Of a stretch of DNA of 9,260 nt, positions 1 through 5,903 are shown piece after piece. Positions within the stretch are counted from its first letter, which is position 1; the number at the start of each line of letters is the position of its first letter. The translations under genes were made by a program, and so were the position numbers. Below the pieces are notes generated by a model that searched no databases, was not told where the DNA came from, and saw only the letters and a program-made list of their open reading frames with translations. Source of the stretch: an uncultured Nocardiaceae bacterium (lineage in GTDB: Bacteria; Actinomycetota; Actinomycetes; Mycobacteriales; Mycobacteriaceae); the NCBI GenBank assembly GCA_936936565.1, contig CAKZIX010000050.1, positions 1 to 9,260 of the forward strand, written 5' to 3'.

Positions 1-138
1 ACCAACTGGCCCAATTCGACTAACGACTCTGGGGACTTTCAGCTAGCTCCATCAGAGGCGCACACGCAACTGATGCAGGCCGAAGCGCAGATGCGTGAGA
101 ACCCGCCACAACCGAAGCCGCAAATCGGAGGCGAAATA
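1..138 (+). other. Left-edge segment, open frame running into the ankyrin gene
   Basis: The frame of the ankyrin gene is open back to base 1 with no stop, so the ankyrin ORF could be the tail of a larger protein that starts left of the window. A second reading is possible. Another + frame ends at a TAA at 21-23 after a plausible C-terminus (QLAQFD), which would be the end of an upstream gene, with 24-138 as a short spacer. The strong ribosome binding site at 127-131 favours a separate ankyrin gene. I cannot decide from 138 bases. Confidence 0.4.
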
Positions 139-549
139 ATGACCGACATCGACGAGTGGGGCCGACTCCCCATCCACTACGCCGCACGGGACGGTGACAC
201 CGACATCCAGTCACTGATAGCTGCTGCAGGCCCGGACATCCGTGACAACGACGGCTGGACACCGCTCCACTTCGCAGCGATGTTCGGACACGCAGAAACC
301 GTCAGGCTCCTGCTTGACGCGGGCGCCGACATCGATGCCACCACCAACGACGGAAAGCCAGCGATCTACCTAGCCGCCAAGTCCGCTCGGGGCGACGCGA
401 TCGGAACGATCCGCCTCCTGCGTGCGCGCGGAGCGGACCCTACTGCAGAAACCATCAAGAGCTACTTCGGCCTTCGCAGCCCGCTCCATTACATCCGGGA
501 ATGGGGCAACCGCGACGCAATCCAAGCCGAGTTCGCGGACCTGCTGTGA
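139..549 (+). CDS. Small ankyrin-repeat protein (possible immunity protein)
   Basis: This is a 136-residue protein made almost wholly of ankyrin repeats. Repeats lie at about residues 8-38 (WGRLPIHYAARDGD), 39-71 (GWTPLHFAAMFGH, then VRLLLDAGADID), 72-104 (diverged, IRLLRARGADP) and a C-terminal cap around SPLHYIREWGN. The second repeat matches the consensus best. I chose the ATG at 139 because GGAGG at 127-131 sits 7 nt upstream; in-frame starts at 73 and 91 lack such a site. No signal peptide or membrane segment is visible, so it should be cytosolic. It overlaps the next gene by four bases (GTGA) and should be co-translated with it. Ankyrin proteins are known as immunity proteins in polymorphic toxin loci, and the YbaB-like neighbour fits that setting, but the toxin would be outside the window. 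The immunity role is inference; the ankyrin call is firm. Confidence 0.88.
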   Translation: MTDIDEWGRLPIHYAARDGDTDIQSLIAAAGPDIRDNDGWTPLHFAAMFGHAETVRLLLDAGADIDATTNDGKPAIYLAAKSARGDAIGTIRLLRARGADPTAETIKSYFGLRSPLHYIREWGNRDAIQAEFADLL

Positions 550-965
550 CCGACGATCCAGTCCTCGATCTGCAGCGAGTTCGTGAGAAGGCGCGCGCAG
601 CGCAGTCGGCGATGGCCAGCGTGACTGGGCGTGGCGTGTCCGCAAATGGTGAGGTCACAGCGGTCGTCGATGCGAATGGACGGCTGCGCGACTTGCAGTT
701 GAGACCGGGTGCGCTCCGCCTCGGATCGCGGCTGGCCGCCTACGTCCTGGAGGCAACAGCGGCGGCCGAGGCAGACGCGGCACAGAAGGCTCAGCAAGTT
801 GCCCGTCCGTTGACCGAAGATCCGATCCTCGTCAGTGCGCAGAAGATCGTTCGAGAGTTCTTCGGCGAACCCGCCCGCGATGCGCCACACACGACGCGAC
901 CGATGTCGGAGCAGGAGATGGACGACTACTACGCCAACTACGATCCGCTGCGGGGACGCCGGTAG
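546..965 (+). CDS. YbaB/EbfC-family nucleoid-associated protein, type VII-locus type
   Basis: A 139-residue protein. The N-terminal helix (residues 5-25, LDLQRVREKARAAQSAM) is followed by the short beta section typical of YbaB/EbfC (VSANGEVTAVVDANGRLRDLQLRPGALR, about 31-58) and a second long helix (SRLAAYVLEATAAAEADAA, 61-79). The C-terminal tail is acidic and tyrosine-rich (DDYYANYDP). YbaB/EbfC proteins are small dimeric DNA-binding proteins; actinobacteria carry many paralogues beside ESX/WXG100 genes and secreted toxins. The GTG at 546 is chosen because it overlaps the ankyrin stop (GTGA, 546-549), which implies translational coupling; the longer frame from 501 would overlap the ankyrin gene by 49 bases. 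No WXG100 partner is present in the window. The exact role of this paralogue is unknown. Confidence 0.82.
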   Translation: MTDDPVLDLQRVREKARAAQSAMASVTGRGVSANGEVTAVVDANGRLRDLQLRPGALRLGSRLAAYVLEATAAAEADAAQKAQQVARPLTEDPILVSAQKIVREFFGEPARDAPHTTRPMSEQEMDDYYANYDPLRGRR

Positions 966-1026
966 CTCGTTCTGGTTCGCCGACATCCGTCGATTGGCTT
1001 GATCGTTAATGGAGCGGCGTTTGAGC

Positions 1027-1088
1027 GCGAATTTCAGCGTCACTTGACTTGGTTGGTGCGCAATTCTGATCGCTAATTCGAGCGTCAC
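1027..1088 (+). repeat. Imperfect 17-bp direct repeat between convergent genes
   Basis: Two copies lie 45 bp apart, gcgaatttcagcgtcac at 1027-1043 and gctaattcgagcgtcac at 1072-1088, matching at 14 of 17 positions. They fall in the gap (966-1136) between the YbaB-like gene and the convergent phoU gene. No gene is seen in that gap. The meaning of the repeat is unknown. Confidence 0.4.
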
Positions 1089-1133
1089 GCGTGCGGCGTG
1101 TTTCGCCTGTTTGGTTGGCGCGTTCGCGTGATG
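1083..1133 (-). terminator. Possible phoU terminator hairpin
   Basis: TCACGCG (1085-1091) is the exact complement of CGCGTGA (1125-1131), and the stem can extend by a G-T and a C-G pair to 1083/1133. A smaller ggcg/cgcc hairpin lies in the loop (1095-1107). It starts four bases after the phoU stop on the - strand. There is no T tract, which is common for actinobacterial terminators but lowers confidence. Confidence 0.35.
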
Positions 1134-1136
1134 GGG

Positions 1137-1841
1137 TCAGTGATCGTGCGTGGATGGATTCGCTTGGGTGGGTGCGTCGATGTCCCGTTCGCACGGGTCG
1201 TGTTCGTGGGTTCCGGTGGCGATGTAGAGGATGCGTCGGCCGACGGCGACGGCGTGGTCGCCGATGCGTTCGTAGTAGCGGCCGAGCAGGGCGATGTCGA
1301 CGGCTTCGTCGATGCGGCCGTGCCAGTCGGGTGCGAGCATGATGGTGAACAGCTCGCGGTGTAGGGCGTCCATTTCGTCGTCGTCGCGGTCGAGTTGGCC
1401 GGCGCGGTCGGGGTCGTGACTGGCCAGAATCGCAGCGGCGGCCGCGACGAGTTCGGTGGCGAGGTTGCCCATGCGGGCCAGCACAGGTGCGGCACCGGTG
1501 GTGGTGACCGGTTCGGGGTGGCGGCGGTGCACGGTGGTGGCGATGTGGTGGGCGAGGCTGCTCATGCGGGTGAGGTCGGCCACCAGTTGGATGGCGGAGA
1601 CGACCTGGCGTAATTCACCGGCGACCGGGGCCTGCTGGGCGAGCAGCGCTACAGCCGCGGCCTCGCAGGGTTCGCGCATGGCGGTGACCTGCCGGTCGGC
1701 GGCGAAAGCTTCGCCGATCGCGGTGGGATCGGCGGTGTCGAGCGCGCGGGCGGCGGCAGTGACCGCGTCGCCGGCCATCCGGCACATCAGCACGAGCTGG
1801 TCCGACAGGGCGCTCAATCGTTGGTGGTAGACAGTCCGCAT
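1137..1841 (-). CDS. phoU: PhoU-family phosphate uptake regulator (PhoY-like)
   Basis: This 234-residue cytosolic protein starts MRTVYHQRLSALSDQL, close to what I recall of the mycobacterial PhoY2 N-terminus. It carries two PhoU helical bundles. The first contains LLAQQAPVAGELRQVVSAIQLVADLTRM (residues 67-93). The second contains the metal-binding type motifs LDRDDDEMDALH (150-161) and YYERIGDHAVAVGRR (189-203). PhoU links the Pst phosphate transporter to the SenX3/PhoR-type kinase and keeps the Pho response off when phosphate is plentiful; mycobacterial PhoY proteins also affect persistence. The ATG at 1841 is chosen by family length and N-terminus. The frame stays open for another 109 codons upstream to an ATG at 2168 (see the leader ORF). 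No clear Shine-Dalgarno precedes 1841. No pst gene is nearby. The C-terminal tail after about residue 210 is longer than usual and polar. Confidence 0.93.
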   Translation of the reverse strand: MRTVYHQRLSALSDQLVLMCRMAGDAVTAAARALDTADPTAIGEAFAADRQVTAMREPCEAAAVALLAQQAPVAGELRQVVSAIQLVADLTRMSSLAHHIATTVHRRHPEPVTTTGAAPVLARMGNLATELVAAAAAILASHDPDRAGQLDRDDDEMDALHRELFTIMLAPDWHGRIDEAVDIALLGRYYERIGDHAVAVGRRILYIATGTHEHDPCERDIDAPTQANPSTHDH

Positions 1842-2168
1842 ACGTCGATCATCGGTGACCCGGACCACACATTCCACCTGCGCGGGTTCGCGAGTGAGGC
1901 TACGGGCGAGAAGGCGGATTGCTGCGTGGTGTTCGCCGACCGGCGGCGATACGATCGGGTCGCGGCGTCGCGGGTGGTGATGGCTTGAGCCGAGGTGTTT
2001 CTGTCTCGGGGAAGCACTGGACCGGGAACCGGGTGTCATCCGGTTCATCGGATTCGTATCCGGCTGGAATGTCGAGGTCTGCCCGCACCGATCCGGCGTG
2101 ATGGAAGGGCGGCAAGCGTCGAGATCCTCGGCAATGCGGTAGGGGTCGATGCGTGGGGGCGGTGTCAT
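1842..2168 (-). other. Leader ORF coupled to the membrane peptide and in frame with phoU
   Basis: An ATG at 2168 overlaps the stop of the 25-residue peptide gene (ATGA, 2165-2168) and opens a frame (MTPPPRIDPYRIAEDLDACRP) that runs 109 codons without a stop into phoU. The first 20 or so codons look coding. The rest is rich in Pro, Arg, Ser and His and matches nothing I know. A second - strand frame (about 2110 to 1900, containing DLDIPAGYESDEPDDTRF) looks equally coding-like, so a small gene damaged by a frameshift is possible. Three readings remain: a long N-terminal extension of PhoU, a small frameshifted gene, or a short coupled ORF plus a phoU promoter region. I do not recognise a function. 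Confidence 0.4.
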
Positions 2169-2242
2169 TTCGTGGTGAGCAGCAACACCGCCACCACGAC
2201 GAACGCCGCGGCGATCGCGGCCCAGAACAGCAGATCGGTCAT
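2165..2242 (-). CDS. 25-residue single-pass membrane peptide
   Basis: The product begins MTDLLFWAAIAAAFVVV, continues AVLLL and ends TTK. It is one hydrophobic helix of about 20 residues with an acidic N-terminus and a C-terminal lysine, and so is a predicted inner-membrane peptide. Its ATG (2242-2240) overlaps the TGA of the PAS gene (ATGA), and its own TGA overlaps the ATG of the next ORF (ATGA again). Two tight overlaps plus a clean hydrophobic helix make a real small gene likely, although it is short enough to be missed by automatic gene callers. The size recalls KdpF (about 30 residues), but the KdpF-type C-terminal P-E-(R/K)-F is absent and no kdpA follows. Function unknown; it may be a membrane partner of the PAS protein. 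Confidence 0.6.
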   Translation of the reverse strand: MTDLLFWAAIAAAFVVVAVLLLTTK

Positions 2243-2661
2243 CGACCGGTCGTGTCGGGTAGATGCCCGGATTCCCACAGGTAGGCGGTCACGTCGGCGA
2301 ATCCGACGAGTACCAGCGGGTCACTGTCGCGCAGGAACACCGAGTTGCTGATCAGCGCGACCACGGTGGATCCGTCACTGTGGCGCAGCCCGATCGTGGC
2401 GCCTACTCGTGTGCGCAGCAGTGCGACCGCATCGCGTGGCGTGTGGGCGTCGGCGAGAAGATCGCTCACCTGACGACCGGCCACCCATTCGGCGGCGTGG
2501 CCGAGCATCACGGCGAACGCCGCGTTGACGAAGACAACAGTGCCGTCGAGCAAGACTGCCGCGACCGGGAACCGCAGCCGATCCAGCAGCAGCCGGGGCG
2601 GCATCGCATCGATGTAGCCGATCGGATCGTGCACCGTCTCGCTGCGCCGTCGCTCGATCAT
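2239..2661 (-). CDS. Single PAS-domain sensor protein
   Basis: A 140-residue protein that is essentially one PAS domain (about residues 25-128). The pattern runs LLDRLRFPVAAVLLDGTVVFVNAAFAVMLG, then WVAGRQVSDLL (59-69), then LRHSDGSTVVALISNSVFL and LVLVGFADVT, the usual PAS beta-sheet ending. No kinase, cyclase, EAL or HTH module is attached, so it probably senses a ligand or redox state and signals through a partner. The ATG at 2661 is supported by a GGGGGA Shine-Dalgarno sequence 6 nt upstream; the preceding GTG is too close to it. Its TGA overlaps the start of the 25-residue membrane peptide. It lies downstream of argS on the same strand, but a hairpin and a gap of about 300 bp separate them, so it is likely its own unit. 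The cofactor cannot be inferred: no Cys characteristic of LOV domains and no obvious haem ligand is visible. Confidence 0.85.
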   Translation of the reverse strand: MIERRRSETVHDPIGYIDAMPPRLLLDRLRFPVAAVLLDGTVVFVNAAFAVMLGHAAEWVAGRQVSDLLADAHTPRDAVALLRTRVGATIGLRHSDGSTVVALISNSVFLRDSDPLVLVGFADVTAYLWESGHLPDTTGR

Positions 2662-2957
2662 CACAAATCCCCCGTTCAATGCGCGTTCACCGCGCTGTGC
2701 CCCGTGCGTGACATTCCACGGTAGTAGCCCGCCCGTACGGCGCGCAGCAGATTTCCGCCGTCCCCGTCTGGAGTGCAGGCTGCCGGGCGCTCCATCGGCC
2801 GCTTCCACCGCGCCCGGGGCGGAATGCGGTCACCGACGTCACCGGTCCGAGTGTCCTTGGCGAGCAACCGTTCGTGGCGGGCGACCTCGGTTTCGCCGTC
2901 GTAAGGACCGTTGGGAGGGAGTGCAGCAGGACCCGCAGCTGTAATGTCGTTTCGCGG

Positions 2958-2998
2958 CACCGCGCCGTCGGCGGCCCCTCATCGTTGGCGGCGCGGTG
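2958..2998 (-). terminator. Likely argS terminator hairpin; rest of the 2662-3005 gap has no clear gene
   Basis: CACCGCGCC (2958-2966) is the exact complement of GGCGCGGTG (2990-2998), giving a 9-bp GC-rich stem with a 23-nt loop, starting 8 bases after the argS stop. No T tract follows. The remaining gap down to 2662 should hold the promoter of the PAS operon, but I see no convincing -10/-35 pair. The one ORF there (GTG at 2960 to 2676) lacks a ribosome binding site and any recognisable domain. Confidence 0.55.
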
Positions 2999-3005
2999 TA
3001 TAGAT

Positions 3006-4766
3006 TCAGATCCGTGCCGGCGCGGCGATTCCGAGCAGTTCGAGACCTTGGGCCAGCGTGTCACCGGTCAGCGCGCACAGCACGAGACGGTTGCCGCGCA
3101 CCGCGGCGGAGTCGGCCTTCAGTACCGGGCATTGCTCGTAGAAGTCGGAGAATGCGCGGGCCAGTGCGTATAGGTAGTTGCACACGCGGTGGGGTTCGAG
3201 CGCGTCGGCGGCCTCGATCAGCATGGTCTCGAAATCGTCGAGGGCAAGTGCCAGTGCGCGTTCGGCGGGGTGCAACGACAAGTCCACGTCGACTCCCGGG
3301 TTGTCGTCGGCTGCGTTGCGCAGGATCGACCGGATCCGAGCGTGTGCGTACTGCAGGTAGACGCCGGTGTTGCCGGTGAACGACACCATGCGGTCCAGAT
3401 CGAAGGTGTAGTCCTTCACCCGGTTGGTCGACAGGTCCGCGTACTTCACCGATCCGATGCCGGCCGCGACGACGACATCCTCGAGTTCGGCCGGGGCGAG
3501 ATCGTGGTCCTTTTCGTCGAGGACGGCGCGGGCGCGGTTGACGGCCTCGTCGAGCAAGCTGTCCAGTGACACGGTTTCGCCCGAGCGGGTCTTGAACGGC
3601 CGCCCGTCCGGTCCCAGGATCGTTCCGAATGGCACATGCCGCGCGTCGACATCGTCGGGTAGCCAGCCCGCGCGCCGCGCCGCCGCGAAAACCATCGTGA
3701 AATGCTGGGCTTGTCGAGCGTCGACGACATACAGGATCTGGTCGGCTTTCAAGTCGTTGACGCGGTAGCGGATTGTTGCCAGATCCGTTGCCGCGTAACC
3801 GTATCCGCCGTCGCTCTTGCGTACGATCAGCGGGACAGGCTGTCCGTCCGGGCCGGTGATGTCATCGAAGAACACGCACAAGGCGCCGTCGCTGTCCACG
3901 CCGATGCCCTTGTCGACGAGTTCATCGACCACCTCGTCGAGGAACCGGTTGTAGGTCGACTCACCTGCCGAATCGGCTTGCGCCAAGAGCACGTCCAGCC
4001 GTCGATAAATATGTGCGAACGCTCGCTCGGACTCCGCAACGAGATCCCGCCACACCGCGAGCGTCGCCGTGTCGCCGCCCTGCAGACCGACCACCCGCGC
4101 CCGTGCCCGGTCGGCGAACGCCGAGTCGGCGTCGAACTTGGCCCGCGCCTGCTTGTACAGCGCATCGAGGGCCGCGATCGATTCGGTGGTCCTGCCAGCG
4201 AAATCTGATTGGTGCCAACGCTGTTCGGGATGTTCGTCGATGTACTGGATCAGCATGCCGAACTGTGTTCCCCAGTCGCCCAAATGATTCTGGCGCGCGA
4301 CGTCGACGCCGAGGAATCCCAGCAGCCGGACGATGGCATCGCCGATCACCGTCGACCGCAGATGACCGACATGCATCTGCTTGGCGATGTTCGGCGACGA
4401 GTAGTCCACCACCGTGCGCCGCCCCGCATACGGCTCGGCCACGCCCAACCGGTCCGCCGACGCTCGCGCCGCCACCTGACCCCACACAGCGGTGTCCGCG
4501 GCAGTGATATTGACGAAACCCGGACCGGCCACCTCGACACCGAAACCGCCGCGCGCAACGTCCGCGGCGATCGACTGCGCAAGGTCGCGGGGCTTGGCGC
4601 CGACCCGCTTGGCCAGCGCGAGCGGCACATTCGACTGATAATCCGCATACTCGGACCGGCGGATCAACGGATCGGCATCGGCAAGTTCGGCCGGCACCAC
4701 ACCGGCCAATGCACGCGACACCGCTTCGCCGACGGTCGCGGCGAGAGTGGTCACCGAACTTGCCAC
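3006..4766 (-). CDS. argS: Arginyl-tRNA synthetase, E. coli-like type (possibly an accessory copy)
   Basis: This 586-residue class I synthetase attaches arginine to tRNA-Arg in the cytosol; E. coli ArgRS has 577 residues. The N-terminal Add-1 domain (about 1-100) includes YADYQSNVPLALAKRVG and GPGFVNI. The ATP-binding signature is HVGH at 132-135 within SSPNIAKQMHVGHLRST. NHLGDWGTQFGMLI (160-173) is the next conserved block. In the KMSKS position is DGRPFKTRSGETVSL (387-401), the lysine-poor form found in E. coli and eukaryotic ArgRS. The C-terminal anticodon-binding domain contains YLQYAHARIRSIL (470-482) and EPHRVCNYLYALARAFSDFYEQCPV (524-548). The GTG at 4766 is chosen because AAGGAA-type Shine-Dalgarno sequence (4783-4774) lies 7 nt upstream; a GTG at 4754 is the alternative. 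Mycobacterial housekeeping ArgRS, as I recall it, has HIGG and RMSKR instead, so this is a different lineage. It is divergent from a TadA-like gene. Confidence 0.96.
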   Translation of the reverse strand: MASSVTTLAATVGEAVSRALAGVVPAELADADPLIRRSEYADYQSNVPLALAKRVGAKPRDLAQSIAADVARGGFGVEVAGPGFVNITAADTAVWGQVAARASADRLGVAEPYAGRRTVVDYSSPNIAKQMHVGHLRSTVIGDAIVRLLGFLGVDVARQNHLGDWGTQFGMLIQYIDEHPEQRWHQSDFAGRTTESIAALDALYKQARAKFDADSAFADRARARVVGLQGGDTATLAVWRDLVAESERAFAHIYRRLDVLLAQADSAGESTYNRFLDEVVDELVDKGIGVDSDGALCVFFDDITGPDGQPVPLIVRKSDGGYGYAATDLATIRYRVNDLKADQILYVVDARQAQHFTMVFAAARRAGWLPDDVDARHVPFGTILGPDGRPFKTRSGETVSLDSLLDEAVNRARAVLDEKDHDLAPAELEDVVVAAGIGSVKYADLSTNRVKDYTFDLDRMVSFTGNTGVYLQYAHARIRSILRNAADDNPGVDVDLSLHPAERALALALDDFETMLIEAADALEPHRVCNYLYALARAFSDFYEQCPVLKADSAAVRGNRLVLCALTGDTLAQGLELLGIAAPARI

Positions 4767-4871
4767 GTCACGGTTCCTTTCCTGCAGGTTTGTCCACCGA
4801 TCGTATCGGGACGTGACTGTTGCGGCCGAACCGGTTTGTTCCCACTGGGCCTCCTCGCCCACAATCCGACG
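4767..4871. promoter_or_regulatory. Divergent promoter region between argS and the TadA-like gene
   Basis: This 105-bp gap separates the two divergent starts. For argS (- strand) a TACGAT -10-like hexamer lies at 4805-4800, about 33 nt before the start, followed by the AGGAAAGGAA ribosome binding site. For the + strand, CACAAT (4860-4865) ends 6 nt before the GTG at 4872, with TTGTTC at 4836-4841 18 bp further upstream; this fits a leaderless transcript and would explain the absence of a Shine-Dalgarno sequence. Both promoter calls are weak matches. Confidence 0.35.
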
Positions 4872-5402
4872 GTGAACCGGCGACGACCACCCACCAGCCA
4901 GTACCACCCATGGATGCGGCGCGCGATCGTCGTGGCCCGCACCGGCAAGAGCACAATCGAGCACCCCGCGGTAGGAGCCGGGGTCTATTCCGCCGACGGC
5001 GACCTGCTCGGTGAGGGCACCGACGAGCGAGAACTCACCGGCGACCCCACGGCCTGCGCCGAGGTCGTTGCCCTGCGTGCCGCCGCCGCGCAATCGACGA
5101 CGTGGCGCCTCGAAGGATGCACGCTGGTTACCACCTTGGAGCCGGGAGTGCTCGGGGCCGGCGCCATCGTGATGGCCAGAATCAAGCGACTCGTTCTCGG
5201 TTCCTGGGACCTGCACAACGGCGCGGTCAGTTCGCAATGGGACCTGGTCCGAGACCGGCGGCTCAACCACTATGTCGAGGTCGTGCACGGCGTCCTCGCC
5301 GACGAGACAGACGTGCTGATCAGCAAATACGCGGCGCACCAAGAGTTTCTGGCGCAAGCACGCCGAAAGGAGCTGACGCACGGGTCGTCGTCTCCCCGAT
5401 AG
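4872..5402 (+). CDS. TadA-like tRNA adenosine deaminase homologue lacking all zinc ligands (pseudoenzyme)
   Basis: The product (176 residues from the GTG at 4872, 162 from the ATG at 4914) follows TadA from end to end: YHPWMRRAIVVART, HPAVGAGVYSADGDLLGEG, DPTACAEVVALRAAA, WRLEGCTLVTTLEP, GAIVMARIKRLVLGSWD, GAVSSQWDLVRDRRLNH and VVHGVLADE. TadA converts A34 of tRNA-Arg(ACG) to inosine using a zinc held by His (HAE motif) and two Cys (PCxxC). Here the motifs read CAE (Cys for His) and PGVLG (both Cys are Gly); the proton-shuttle Glu of CAE remains. The frame is intact and the scaffold well kept, so this looks like a maintained non-catalytic paralogue, not a decaying gene. The GTG start is preferred because the YHPWMRRA segment aligns with the TadA N-terminus. 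Its neighbour argS acts on the same tRNA family. Binding of tRNA-Arg without editing is inference. Confidence 0.85.
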   Translation: MNRRRPPTSQYHPWMRRAIVVARTGKSTIEHPAVGAGVYSADGDLLGEGTDERELTGDPTACAEVVALRAAAAQSTTWRLEGCTLVTTLEPGVLGAGAIVMARIKRLVLGSWDLHNGAVSSQWDLVRDRRLNHYVEVVHGVLADETDVLISKYAAHQEFLAQARRKELTHGSSSPR

Positions 5403-5572
5403 TAGCGACTGCGGAGATGCCACCGTGCCTATGCGCCCGGGTGGTGTTGGCGGTCGTATGCGGGTGCGCCCGCGCGATGCTGGCGAAACGCGGCTGTACC
5501 GGTGTGTAAGTCGCCCGCGCGGCCACGCCTTGCGCGCGAGTGGCGTGTGCACACCTGGGAGCCGCCATGGCG
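5403..5572. other. Intergenic segment without a recognisable gene
   Basis: This lies between the TadA-like gene and the ancestral end of the broken DUF4253 gene (convergent). I see only a 6-bp GC hairpin (cacgcc 5524-5529 with ggcgtg 5542-5547), too weak to call a terminator. The long antisense frame crossing it is a high-GC shadow. Confidence 0.5.
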
Positions 5573-5903
5573 TTAGTCCCACCAGAGCCCGCCACAGTGG
5601 CCCTGACATGTGCGTGGCGCGGTCGTCGAGGGAGCCATGCCAGGAGTCCTGGCAGTACAGCACCGATTCCAGGGCGGCGGCGAGCGAGGTGTTCTCGTCG
5701 CGGGGCGGCTGATAGACGGCCAGTTCCAGGGTGTCCAGGTCGATGCCGCAGATTTCTGCGCGCCAGCGCGTGTGCCAGCGTCGCAGGATACTGAGGTGGT
5801 CGAGCGCGCCGATGTCGGAGTTGCAGGCGCCTGGCCAGGTCAGCCGCCACGGCAGTTCCCAGCTCGCGCCGGTCCGGATCAGTGCCAGACGGTCGTAGGG
5901 GTG
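5573..5903 (-). pseudogene. Truncated and frameshifted DUF4253 gene
   Basis: The - strand encodes the C-terminal DUF4253 domain: HPYDRLALIRTGASWELP, then DHLSILRRWHTRWRAEICGI, DLDTLELAVYQPP, and LESVLYCQDSW where the family has a LYCPDI-like block. Two lesions are visible. At the 5' side the frame meets a TGA at 5906-5904 directly before HPYDR and there is no start codon, so roughly the first half of the usual protein is missing. At the 3' side the frame runs on past PLWR, but dropping one G from the GGG at 5590-5588 restores LWWD followed by TAA (5575-5573), the usual Trp-Trp-Asp end of DUF4253 proteins. DUF4253 has no settled function; members are common in actinobacteria and near toxin loci. 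The 5' break coincides with the start of an inverted repeat. Confidence 0.72.

Noticed and set aside
2165..2242. Assigning the membrane peptide as KdpF
   Set aside because: It lacks the typical KdpF C-terminus and no kdpA, kdpB or kdpC follows; kept as an unnamed membrane peptide.
2676..2960. Possible 94-codon - strand gene upstream of the PAS gene
   Set aside because: It has a GTG start without a ribosome binding site, no recognisable domain, and composition like neighbouring shadow frames; the position suits a promoter region.
4209..4871. Long + strand open frame antisense to argS, continuous with the TadA-like gene
   Set aside because: It is the mirror of a strongly coding high-GC gene; homology to TadA begins only near 4890, and the argS frame explains the region fully.
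4767..5663. Upstream continuation of the argS frame to 5663, suggesting an 885-residue protein
   Set aside because: ArgRS homology and a ribosome binding site fix the start at 4766; the rest is antisense to the TadA-like gene and then the DUF4253 remnant, which happens to share the frame.
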